Shown here: piece by piece, positions 7,308-15,340 of the stretch
Layout of the letters: every line of letters starts with the position of its first letter
How positions within the stretch are numbered: position 1 is the stretch's first letter
Notes under the pieces: generated by a model
Told to the model about the DNA's origin: nothing
Databases searched by the model: none
What the model saw: only the letters and a program-made list of their open reading frames with translations
Origin: JBCBWG01 sp964579305
GTDB lineage: Bacteria; Pseudomonadota; Alphaproteobacteria; Rhizobiales; Hyphomicrobiaceae
DNA length: 18,116 bases
Direction of reading: 5' to 3'
NCBI GenBank assembly: GCA_964579305.1
Contig: CAZOGY010000078.1
Span: 1 to 18,116, forward strand
Position numbers and translations under genes: made by a program

Positions 7308-8672
7308 CTAGGCCGCGTCTGATTGCATGGCCGGATCGTCGGCCAAGGCCGTGCCGGGCCCTGCATTGGTGTGTGACGTCATGCCAACCGCGCCGTCAGC
7401 GCCATCGAACACCAGAACGCCTGCCCGGTCGATTGCAACCGCCACGTCGGTGCCAGGCGCCATGGCGTCAGCTTCGCGCACAACGGCGCGCAACGACGGC
7501 TCAAGGCCCTGAACCCCCAACTCCAGAACCGCCAGATCGCCTTGAAAGCGTGCGCGTAAGACCCGGCCGGCAACTCCGGCCCCAGCTTCGACAAAGCGGA
7601 TCGCGCGGTGACGAATGCACACCACGGCCTCAACGCCGTCTGCAAGCCCGCGTGCGTCGAACCGCCCGAACGGTGTATCGATTTCACCGCCGACCACGGG
7701 CAAGCGCACTTCGTTAATTGCCGAAAACAGCCTAGCAACAAACAGATCTGCGGGCGCACGGTAGAGCTGTTCTGCCGTACCAACCTGAACCATGAGACCC
7801 GCGCGCATGACCGCAATCCGGTCGCCCATGCGCATGGCTTCGCTCGGCGCATGGGTCACCATCACGGCTGTTGCCCGCGTTTCCTTCAACAGGGCAAGCG
7901 TCTGTTCCTGCATCTCATCGCGCAATTGCACATCGAGACCGGAGAACGGCTCGTCCATCAACAGAACCGAGGGACGTGGCGCAATTGCACGTGCGAGGGC
8001 AACGCGTTGCTGCTGCCCGCCCGACAACGTGTCGGGGTAGGCGTCGGCGAAGCTCTCGAGGCCGACACGGGACAGGATAGCATGGGCTTCGGCGTTGGCG
8101 ACCTCACGCGGTAGCGCTTTCAGCCCGAAGGCGACGTTTTGATGGACGGTGAGATGGGGAAACAGCGCGAAGTCCTGGAACATCAAGCCGACATTGCGCT
8201 TTTCTGGCGGCACGAAATGTGTCGGCCCGGCGACCTCGCGGCCATCGATGAGAACGCGCCCTGCGGTCGGCTGATCGACGCCCGACGCGATCCGCAACAG
8301 CGATGTCTTGCCGCAACCCGAAGGACCCAGCAGGCAGACGAGTTCGCCCGGCGCGATGTCGAGCGATACCCCGCGCAGTGCTTCGGCCGGTCCGTACCGC
8401 TTCGTAATCCTTTCAAGCGTGAGCCGGCCCGCGAACGCTGCAGCAGCGCGCCGACCGCGATTGGCATGCGCCGTGGTCTTGGGTCCGCGACGCGCGGCGA
8501 TCTGGCTTGAGACAAACCGGACGGTGGCATCGCCCCGCCGTGCCAAGTCCGTGCGTAGCGCTGCCCAGTCGATCTGCCTGAGCGCATGGAGACGCTGTCG
8601 TGCGCGCGCGGCAAGATTGCGGGCCTGGCCGCGGCCCCGTGTGATCGCTGCGATGAGTGTTTCTTTGATCAC
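7308..8672 (-). CDS. ABC transporter ATP-binding protein with TOBE-type C-terminus and N-terminal extension
   Basis: This 454-residue ATPase resembles the PotA/FbpC/MalK-like import ATPases. The nucleotide-binding domain starts only near residue 84. It has Walker A GPSGCGKT (116-123), Q-loop Gln166, signature LSGGQQQR (216-223), Walker B VLLMDEP (236-242) and His274. Residues about 325-420 look like a TOBE substrate- or regulator-binding domain. The first 80 residues are Arg/Ala-rich and probably helical. The GTG start overlaps the scpB stop (GTGA); within the extension the only other start codon I find is a TTG at about residue 43, so at least 40 extra residues seem real. No permease or binding protein lies in the window, so the substrate is unknown. 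It interrupts the usual scpB-tatA adjacency. Confidence 0.88.
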   Translation of the reverse strand: MIKETLIAAITRGRGQARNLAARARQRLHALRQIDWAALRTDLARRGDATVRFVSSQIAARRGPKTTAHANRGRRAAAAFAGRLTLERITKRYGPAEALRGVSLDIAPGELVCLLGPSGCGKTSLLRIASGVDQPTAGRVLIDGREVAGPTHFVPPEKRNVGLMFQDFALFPHLTVHQNVAFGLKALPREVANAEAHAILSRVGLESFADAYPDTLSGGQQQRVALARAIAPRPSVLLMDEPFSGLDVQLRDEMQEQTLALLKETRATAVMVTHAPSEAMRMGDRIAVMRAGLMVQVGTAEQLYRAPADLFVARLFSAINEVRLPVVGGEIDTPFGRFDARGLADGVEAVVCIRHRAIRFVEAGAGVAGRVLRARFQGDLAVLELGVQGLEPSLRAVVREADAMAPGTDVAVAIDRAGVLVFDGADGAVGMTSHTNAGPGTALADDPAMQSDAA

Positions 8673-9517
8673 GAGTTCTGATCTGTTTCCGCGTTGTGTT
8701 CGTGGCTGCGCGTCGGTTCGACCGTGTCCGACCCGGAATCGCCGTTGGCGTGGTCATCTGCACCGTCAAGATCGAGTTCGTCCTGCATGTCATCTTCAGG
8801 CGCTTCGAGCGGCAACTCATCGGGGAGCAAAGCGGCGACCTCGCGCGGGCTCGGCATCACGAAATCGGCCGGCACATCCGCGCCGAGGAGGCCTGCGCCC
8901 TTCAACTCGCCAAGCCCAGGCAGGTCGCTGATCTTATCAAGCGAGAACTGCGCAAGGAATGCATCTGTCGTGCCGTAGGTTACCGGCCGTCCCGGTGCCC
9001 TGCGACGTCCGCGCGGCCGCACCCAGCCAATATCCATGAGCGCATCCAACGTGCCCTTGGATGTGGAGACGCCGCGGATTTGTTCAATCTCAGCCCGTGT
9101 GCATGGCTGGTGATAGGCAATAATGGCAAGGGTCTCTAGCGCCGCTTTGGAGAGCCGACGCTCCTGGGTCGTGTGATGTTGCAGCAAATAGGCAAGGTCG
9201 CTGGCGGTGCGAAATTGCCAACCGCCGGCGATCCGCACCAGCACAACCCCTCGGCCGGCATAGAAGGCCTGTAGATCTGACAGAAGCGCTGCCACATCGG
9301 TGCCTTCCGCCAAGTGCGTGGCAAGCTGGGCTTCCCGCAAGGGCTTTGCACTTGCAAACAACAGGGCTTCGACGATCCGCATGGCCTGGCGCCGGTCAGC
9401 AGACGGCAGCGTTGCAATCTCGTCTGGCAAGCCATGTGCAGGCTTGGCGGCCCGCGAGGCGGCGTCATCGCGCGGCGGCGCGGGCGGCGTTTGCGGCGTC
9501 GGGCTGCGTTCAGCCAT
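8669..9517 (-). CDS. scpB: Segregation and condensation protein B
   Basis: This is a 282-residue ScpB, the winged-helix dimer that binds ScpA and, with SMC, compacts and helps segregate the chromosome. RIVEALLFAS (47-56), LSKAALETLAIIAYHQP (122-138) followed by TRAEIEQIRGV, and GRPVTYGTTDAFLAQF (176-191) are family hallmarks. About 40 N-terminal residues and an acidic C-terminal tail from about 235 are low complexity. The ATG at 9517 has GGGAG six bases upstream; the ATG six bases further 5' abuts that site and is less likely. The open frame extends upstream through scpA, but that part is out-of-frame coding. It overlaps scpA by eight bases and the ABC gene by four. Confidence 0.94.
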   Translation of the reverse strand: MAERSPTPQTPPAPPRDDAASRAAKPAHGLPDEIATLPSADRRQAMRIVEALLFASAKPLREAQLATHLAEGTDVAALLSDLQAFYAGRGVVLVRIAGGWQFRTASDLAYLLQHHTTQERRLSKAALETLAIIAYHQPCTRAEIEQIRGVSTSKGTLDALMDIGWVRPRGRRRAPGRPVTYGTTDAFLAQFSLDKISDLPGLGELKGAGLLGADVPADFVMPSPREVAALLPDELPLEAPEDDMQDELDLDGADDHANGDSGSDTVEPTRSHEHNAETDQNS

Positions 9518-10391
9518 CGGCATCTCCCGTTGCCCGCGGTTGTCCGCCTCCGGGGTCGCCGTCTGGCCGGCGGCGCAGCAGCAACGGCGCAAAGGCTTCG
9601 TCTTGGCGCACCTCAAGAACGCCCTCGCGGACCATCTCAAGCGAAGCGCCGAAACTTGCCGCAAGCGCAGTCCGCGACTGGGCCGGATCTGGCAGATAGC
9701 GTTCCAGGAAGAAATCCAGTTGGACCCATTCGCCCGATGCGGACGGCGCGCCAATCAATTTTTCCAGCCGCGAGCGCGCGTCTTTAATTGACCAGACCGG
9801 ACGGGCGCGCACCACATGGGTCTGCTTCATGGTGCGTTTGCGCTGGTCGGCGTATGCGGCCAGCAAATCATAGAGTTCTGCGGTGAACACCGTTGTGGTG
9901 ACCGTCTTGGTCGCCTCCCCGCGGCCCCGCGCGAACACGTCACGTCCAAGGTGCGGGCGTTTCATCAAGGTCTGCCCAGCCGAACGCATCGCTTCCAGCC
10001 GGGTGAGCCTGAACGCTAAGCGGCGGGCCATCTCTTCGCCGTCGACAATGTTGCCCGCCTCCTCGGGCGCGCGCGGCAAAAGCAGGCGCGATTTCAAGAA
10101 AGCGAGCCAAGCCGCCATGACGAGATAATCGCCCGCGATCTCAAGCCTCAGTTCGCGGGCATGTTCGATAAACGCGAGATACTGCTCAACAAGCGTCAGC
10201 ACTGAGATCGCCGTCAAATCGACCTTCTGAGTGCGGGCCAATGCCAACAGCAAGTCGAGCGGCCCGCTGAAGCCGTCCAAGTCAACGACCAGCGCTGGAT
10301 CGTCGGGCTCCGCATGGGACGGGGCGCGCTGTGGGGCATCCCACGGCACGTCTTCGGCGCCATCGCTGTCGTGTTGGGTTTGTTCGGTCAT
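9510..10391 (-). CDS. scpA: Segregation and condensation protein A
   Basis: This is a 293-residue ScpA, the kleisin subunit that bridges SMC heads. The hallmark FSGPLDLLLALARTQKVDL (41-59) is followed by AGDYLVMAAWLAFLKSRLLLP (86-106). The C-terminal region at about 250-270 probably forms the winged helix that meets SMC. About 35 acidic residues precede the domain. The start chosen is the ATG overlapping the nagZ stop (ATGA). The longer frame to 10499 only reads through nagZ sequence and gives an arginine-rich, non-family peptide. Overlap with nagZ and scpB points to one translationally coupled unit. Confidence 0.94.
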   Translation of the reverse strand: MTEQTQHDSDGAEDVPWDAPQRAPSHAEPDDPALVVDLDGFSGPLDLLLALARTQKVDLTAISVLTLVEQYLAFIEHARELRLEIAGDYLVMAAWLAFLKSRLLLPRAPEEAGNIVDGEEMARRLAFRLTRLEAMRSAGQTLMKRPHLGRDVFARGRGEATKTVTTTVFTAELYDLLAAYADQRKRTMKQTHVVRARPVWSIKDARSRLEKLIGAPSASGEWVQLDFFLERYLPDPAQSRTALAASFGASLEMVREGVLEVRQDEAFAPLLLRRRPDGDPGGGQPRATGDADG

Positions 10392-11428
10392 TCCCCGGAA
10401 GATAGGTGCTTTGCTGCGATCTCGCGAACCTTTGCAAGCGCGGCCTGTGCGCGATCCGGATCGCCGTGGGCCGGCGCGGCATGCGCGATCTGCCCGCAAG
10501 CTGTGCTCAGCCGCTCCAGGCTGCGCCCGGCAAGGGCCGGGACGGCCGCCGCCACCGCTTCCATTTCCGGCATTTTTCCATTGCAGTGGAGGGCAATATC
10601 ACTGCCGGCCCTGATCACCGCGCTGGCGCGCGCACCAATCGCACCATCGAGCGCGGACATTGAGAGGTCATCGCTGACAAGCAAGCCGTCAAACCCGATG
10701 TCGCGTCGGATAACTTCTTCATGCACCCGCGCAGATGTGCTTGCTGGGGCTGCATCATCAATCGCGGTATAGACCACGTGTGCCGTCATCATGATCGGGC
10801 AATCGGCGAGTTCGCGAAATGGCGCGAAATCTGTCCTTTGAAGCTCGTCGCGCGGCTCGGCGACAATCGGTAGGGCCTCGTGGCTGTCGACGCTTGCGCG
10901 GCCGTGACCCGGCACGTGCTTAACGACGGGGAGCACTCCGCATTCCAGGCAGGCTGCAATGGTTGCACGTGCCAAGGGTACGACGACCTCCTGGCGCGCT
11001 GCGAAAGCGCGATGGCCAATCACGTCATGGGCGCCGGCCACTGGCAGATCAGCCAGGGGGATACAGTTCGTGTTGATACCGGCCGGCACGAGATCGCGGC
11101 AGATCGTGTGGACGATCTCTCGCGTCGCATCGACGGCCGCGTCGGGCTCCTGCTCAAAGTAGATGCCTAACGCGCGGGCTGGCGGGTAAGCGGGCCACTC
11201 GGGCGGGCCCATGCGCTGCACCCGGCCGCCCTCCTGGTCGATCATCACAAGAGCATCATCGGCCCCGATGCAATCGCGCGCCTCACCGATCAAACGGCGC
11301 AATTGCTCTGTATTTTCGACGTTGCGGGCGAACAGGATGAGTCCCGCCGGCGCGGCATCCTTCAAGAAACGCGCCTCGTTATCTTCCAGGCGGGGACCAG
11401 ATAGACCGACAACACAGGCAAGGCGCAT
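10388..11428 (-). CDS. nagZ: Beta-N-acetylhexosaminidase NagZ
   Basis: This is a 346-residue glycoside hydrolase family 3 enzyme that removes GlcNAc from anhydro-muropeptides during cytoplasmic peptidoglycan recycling. It shows MIDQEGGRVQR (62-72), KHVPGHGRASVDSHEALP (170-187) with the Asp-His general-acid pair on the mobile loop, and the nucleophile region VSDDLSMSAL (251-260). VIGHRAF (137-143) has His where the family usually has Asp. I take the ATG at 11428 because GGAG lies six bases upstream and MRLACVVGLSG fits the family start; a frame open to 11515 would add 29 residues. It follows the SPOR gene by 120 bases in which I see no signal. Confidence 0.94.
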   Translation of the reverse strand: MRLACVVGLSGPRLEDNEARFLKDAAPAGLILFARNVENTEQLRRLIGEARDCIGADDALVMIDQEGGRVQRMGPPEWPAYPPARALGIYFEQEPDAAVDATREIVHTICRDLVPAGINTNCIPLADLPVAGAHDVIGHRAFAARQEVVVPLARATIAACLECGVLPVVKHVPGHGRASVDSHEALPIVAEPRDELQRTDFAPFRELADCPIMMTAHVVYTAIDDAAPASTSARVHEEVIRRDIGFDGLLVSDDLSMSALDGAIGARASAVIRAGSDIALHCNGKMPEMEAVAAAVPALAGRSLERLSTACGQIAHAAPAHGDPDRAQAALAKVREIAAKHLSSGE

Positions 11429-11548
11429 GCGTGTCTCCGCTGTCTGCGATGCGCGTTCGATACGCGTCGCGCCGCTGACATTGAACGTGAGGGCGGGGCT
11501 GGCGGCGCAGCTCACACCCCCGTGGAGTTTGATACGCGGCGGCCGCGA

Positions 11549-13384
11549 TCAATACGCCTTCACCCAGCAACCCGCATAACCGGCGGTTTTCAAGCGGTCA
11601 CAAACGGCGTTGGCCGCATCTCGCGAACCCGGCGGTCCGACAACGACACGATACATGGTTCCAAGGCCGCGGCCAGAGAGATCTGCCGCCTGAATGTCAG
11701 GTACGCGACCTTGCAGCGCCGCGTCGTATTTTTGGCGCAGATCGGCAAACGCAACGAGCGCTTCCATGCGGGTTTCCTTGGAGGCCAGAACTGCCACATA
11801 CCCGCTTGCCGATGCTGGTGCGGCAGCCGCCGGTGCCGGCTGCTGCGCGCGCGCAGGCGCAGCGGCAGGTGCAGGATCAGGTCGGACCGGCGCCGAACGG
11901 TCAATCCACGTGTTGCGCTGTGGCAATGGCACGTTGCGCGGGGCAGCCGCCCCCGGATTGGAGATTTGCGGTGCCGACGCGGCCGGCGGGGGCGTCTGCG
12001 GTGCTGCTTGATTGCGCGGCGGCGGCAGAACAACGGTCATGCCTGGGATCGCAACCCGTGCCTGACCATCAGCCGATTGCGAAGGTGCTGCGTCCTGGTT
12101 AGCCGGAGGCGCACTTTGTTGCGGCTGTGCGTCGGCCTGGCCTGAATTGCCCGCCGAGCGGCCTGGCGCTGGCACAAGCGTACCGTCACGGCGCACGACC
12201 AACGTCGAGACCGGACGGACCCGCTTTTCTGCCGGTGCGGCCCCACGATCCTGGTCCATGCGGTCCAACAGCTTGCTGTCACGGTTCGCAAACTGGGTGC
12301 CGCCGGGATCCTTGGGCGCGACTTTGCTCGGTCCACCGTCCGAGCGGATCAGCGGGTTGTTCGATTTGCCGCCCGGCGCCAGGAACGTGACGTATGCGTA
12401 CGTCACGCCACCGCCAACGAGGATCGCACCCAGAAGTGCGGCGCCGGCGATGAAGAACGTGCGGCCCCAGGAGCGCTGATCGTCCTCATCGTCGAAGTAC
12501 TCGTCATCGTCGTCTTCGTAATCTTCTTCATCGTCTTCGATGGTGGCAACGGCGCCACCTGGAGCCTGCCCGCCGAGTTCGCCATACGATGGAGGCTGGC
12601 CGCCATAGGCTTGCTGCGGCGCGCCGGCAGATCCGTACCCGGCGCCGAATCCGAGATCGTTGGCCCCGGTGCTATCCTGTGCGGCGGGGCTGAAACCGCC
12701 CAGATCGTAGGAATTTTGTGCTGGCGGGGCCGCGTCGGGCGTATAGCCCAGGGACGGGTCATAGGTTGGCTGTGCATACCCGCCGTGATCACCGTCGCCG
12801 GCGGTGGCTTGACGGTGCTCGTATAGCGCGCTGCGCAGGCTGGGGTTATTGCTCTCAAAGCCCGGGTATGGTTCGGGCGCCTGCGCGCTTTGGAAGTCAT
12901 TTCCAACCGGCTGCGCGTACTGCGGTGCCGTCCCGTATCCGTGAGGGTCGTCCCCGTAGTGGCCACCCTGCTGGCCCGGAGGTTCTGGCGCCTGGGCCTG
13001 CGTGTTGTCATACCCCCACTGCTGCCCTGCAGGAGGCCCCCACTGCTGCCCCGCGGGCGGCGGCGCTGATGGGTCGGGATAGCCCGGTTGCTGGTGGTAT
13101 CCAGGATCGGGGTAGCGCGGATCGTGGGCTGGCTGGGGTGCACCGTAGTCGTCATAGGCGGGCGGCACATAATTGCCTTGGGCGTCGTAATAGCCGCCGG
13201 CGTTGTGCTGCGCGTCATTGGTGTACGCTGGAGGCTGGCCGGCGCCAGGAGCGGCCGGTGGGTAATGATACTGCGGCGGTTGCTGCGGCTCTTGATAACG
13301 GGGGTCGTCCCGGCCGTAGTCATCCGCCTGGTCGGGCCACGCCGGGTGCCCGTGCGGATTCTGCGGCCTGTTCGAGCGCGACAT
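11549..13384 (-). CDS. SPOR-domain membrane protein with long low-complexity N-terminus
   Basis: This is a 611-residue single-pass protein. Residues 1-280 are rich in Pro, Gln, Gly, Tyr, Ala and Asp and are probably disordered. A run of Asp/Glu follows at 283-302 and a membrane segment at about 309-334 (FFIAGAALLGAILVGGGVTYAYV). A proline/alanine-rich periplasmic linker leads to a SPOR domain at about 527-611, which in this family binds denuded glycan strands at the division site. Topology is probably N-terminus inside. The ATG has GAGGGA five bases upstream. Placement between argS and nagZ is usual for alphaproteobacterial SPOR proteins, and a division or cell-wall role is inferred from the domain. 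It is not a clear FtsN: the cytoplasmic part is far longer. The 165-bp gap to argS shows nothing clear. Confidence 0.88.
   Translation of the reverse strand: MSRSNRPQNPHGHPAWPDQADDYGRDDPRYQEPQQPPQYHYPPAAPGAGQPPAYTNDAQHNAGGYYDAQGNYVPPAYDDYGAPQPAHDPRYPDPGYHQQPGYPDPSAPPPAGQQWGPPAGQQWGYDNTQAQAPEPPGQQGGHYGDDPHGYGTAPQYAQPVGNDFQSAQAPEPYPGFESNNPSLRSALYEHRQATAGDGDHGGYAQPTYDPSLGYTPDAAPPAQNSYDLGGFSPAAQDSTGANDLGFGAGYGSAGAPQQAYGGQPPSYGELGGQAPGGAVATIEDDEEDYEDDDDEYFDDEDDQRSWGRTFFIAGAALLGAILVGGGVTYAYVTFLAPGGKSNNPLIRSDGGPSKVAPKDPGGTQFANRDSKLLDRMDQDRGAAPAEKRVRPVSTLVVRRDGTLVPAPGRSAGNSGQADAQPQQSAPPANQDAAPSQSADGQARVAIPGMTVVLPPPRNQAAPQTPPPAASAPQISNPGAAAPRNVPLPQRNTWIDRSAPVRPDPAPAAAPARAQQPAPAAAAPASASGYVAVLASKETRMEALVAFADLRQKYDAALQGRVPDIQAADLSGRGLGTMYRVVVGPPGSRDAANAVCDRLKTAGYAGCWVKAY
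13013..13060 (-). repeat. 24-bp tandem duplication inside the SPOR gene
   Basis: Two adjacent 24-base units (13013-13036 and 13037-13060) differ at only a few positions near their ends. They encode the octapeptide PPAGQQWG twice (residues 109-124) within the disordered part. This looks like an in-frame slippage duplication. Confidence 0.7.
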
Positions 13385-13549
13385 CGCGGTCCCTCAAAAT
13401 CAAAGTCGACGGGCCAATCGCTCAGCCCTGTTGCCATGCCCCCTCGACATCGAACCCGCGCAGATTACGGGCCGTCCGTCACCTGAAGGCCAGTGGCGAT
13501 CTCTGCTGCATGCGGCGGCGTCTTGGAAACGCGATACCGCCGACGCGGA

Positions 13550-15313
13550 TCACCGCATCTCTTCAGGAGCGGAGACACCGAGAATCGCCAGGCCAGATCG
13601 TACCACCAACTGGGTTGCGCGCGCGAGCAACAGCCGGCTGCGCGAAACGTCCTCGTTATCCGCAGCGATGAAGCGCAAATGTGGCGAATCGTTGCCTCGC
13701 GCGTACTGCGCATGCAGGGCCGCGGCAAGATCATAAAGGTAGCGCGTCAGCCGGTGCGGCTCGCGTTCGCGGGCTGCGCTCTCAACCAGCCGCGGGTAAC
13801 GCGCGATTTGGCGCAACAGATCGCGCTCTCCGGGATCGGCCAGCCGCGCGACATCTGCCTGGGTTGGCGGTGTTTTCGCGATATCGAGGTCCGGTAGCAC
13901 CTCGGCGGCATTGCGAAAGACGGATGCGACGCGCGCGTGGGCGTACTGCACGTAGAAGACCGGGTTGTCTTTGGACTGCTCAACGACCTTTGCCAGGTCA
14001 AAGTCAATCTGCGTCTCGGGTTTATTCAGAAGCATCATGAAGCGCACGGGATCGCGCCCGACTTCGTCGACGACATCTCGCAGCACAACGAACGTGCCCG
14101 CGCGCTTGGACATTTCCACAGCTTTGCCATCGCGCATCACCTTGACCAGGTTGCACACCGGCGTGACGAGTTCAGCTTTGCCGTCAGAAAGCGCTGCGAC
14201 GGCCGCCTTCAAGCGCGGGATATAGCCGATGTGGTCTGCGCCCAGGACGTTGACATAGATATCAAACCCCCGCTCAAGCTTGTTGAGGTGATAGGCAACG
14301 TCGCCGGCAAAGTAGGTGTAGGTTCCGTCCGATTTCATGAGCGCGCGATCGATGTCGTCGCCGAAGTCCGTCGAGCGGAACAGGGTTTGCTCGCGCTCTT
14401 CCCACTCACCGTCCTCGTGATCTTTTGGGCGGGGCAAAGTGCCTTCGTAGATCACCCCGCGGTCCCGCAGCAGCTTGATGGCGTTGGCGACTTGATCGCC
14501 AGCCTCGCCTGTTGTCAGAGAACGCTCTGAAAAAAATACGTCGTGGGCGACGCCGAGCACGCCAAGGTCATCGCGGATTTCCGCCATCATGGCAGCGATG
14601 GCGGCGTCGCGCGCAATGGCCAACTGCTTGTCTTCGGGTTCGTTCAGCAGGGCCTGGCCATGTTCAGCGGCCAGGGCCTGACCGACAGGTTTGAGATATT
14701 CGCCCGGATAAAGCCCCGATGGGATCGCGCCAATTTCCTCACCAAGGGCTTCGCGATATCGCAAGAATGCTGAGCGTCCCAGTTTGTCGACCTGTGCGCC
14801 TGCATCGTTGATGTAATACTCTCGGGTAACGTCGTATCCGGCAGCTTGCAGCAGGCTTGCGAGGGCATCACCGAAGACGGCACCGCGGCAGTGACCAACG
14901 TGCATTGGACCGGTCGGGTTGGCAGACACGTATTCGATGTGGACGCGCTGTCCCTTGCCAAAGTCGGCGTGGCCGAAGTTGGCGCCCCTTGAGAGCACAT
15001 CGGCCATCAAACGCGCCCACACCGCGTCAGACAAGGTGACGTTCAAGAAACCGGGACCGGCGACGTCGATCTTGTCCAGATCGCTATCGTCTGCAAGACG
15101 AGCCGCCAGCGCTTCGGCGATGTCGCGCGGTTTTTGACCGGCGCGTTTGGCCAGCACGAGGGCGGCATTGACCGCACAATCGCCGTGGCTGGGATCGCGC
15201 GGCTCTTGCACCTCGACGCCGGACAGATCGATGCCTTCGGGCAGTTCACCGGCCGCCGCCATTTCGGAAAGCGCGGCGTGCACCTTTTCGTCGACAAGGC
15301 GAAACGTGTTCAT
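13550..15313 (-). CDS. argS: Arginine--tRNA ligase
   Basis: This is a 587-residue class I aminoacyl-tRNA synthetase that charges tRNA-Arg. The Arg-specific N-terminal domain (about 1-100) includes EPRDPSHGDCAVNAALVLAK (37-56). The HIGH signature is HVGH at 138-141 in ANPTGPMHVGH. EYYINDAG (165-172) follows. The KMSKS-equivalent is VEMSKRAGT (399-407), reduced as is common in ArgS. The DALR-type anticodon-binding domain covers about 450-587. Length is normal. AAGGA lies six bases before the ATG. dgt ends 27 bases upstream, so the two are probably co-transcribed. Confidence 0.97.
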   Translation of the reverse strand: MNTFRLVDEKVHAALSEMAAAGELPEGIDLSGVEVQEPRDPSHGDCAVNAALVLAKRAGQKPRDIAEALAARLADDSDLDKIDVAGPGFLNVTLSDAVWARLMADVLSRGANFGHADFGKGQRVHIEYVSANPTGPMHVGHCRGAVFGDALASLLQAAGYDVTREYYINDAGAQVDKLGRSAFLRYREALGEEIGAIPSGLYPGEYLKPVGQALAAEHGQALLNEPEDKQLAIARDAAIAAMMAEIRDDLGVLGVAHDVFFSERSLTTGEAGDQVANAIKLLRDRGVIYEGTLPRPKDHEDGEWEEREQTLFRSTDFGDDIDRALMKSDGTYTYFAGDVAYHLNKLERGFDIYVNVLGADHIGYIPRLKAAVAALSDGKAELVTPVCNLVKVMRDGKAVEMSKRAGTFVVLRDVVDEVGRDPVRFMMLLNKPETQIDFDLAKVVEQSKDNPVFYVQYAHARVASVFRNAAEVLPDLDIAKTPPTQADVARLADPGERDLLRQIARYPRLVESAAREREPHRLTRYLYDLAAALHAQYARGNDSPHLRFIAADNEDVSRSRLLLARATQLVVRSGLAILGVSAPEEMR

Positions 15314-15340
15314 GACAGGTCCTTCAAGGCGGTCGTGGCG

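Noticed and set aside
6827..7717. Plus-strand open frame of 296 codons across the tatA spacer, tatA and the ABC gene end
   Set aside because: It covers two real minus-strand genes, is arginine-rich in the later part and lacks a start signal.
12718..13671. Plus-strand open frame of 317 codons opposite the SPOR gene
   Set aside because: It runs across the SPOR-argS gap into argS and has the repetitive composition expected of the complement of a Pro/Gln-rich gene.
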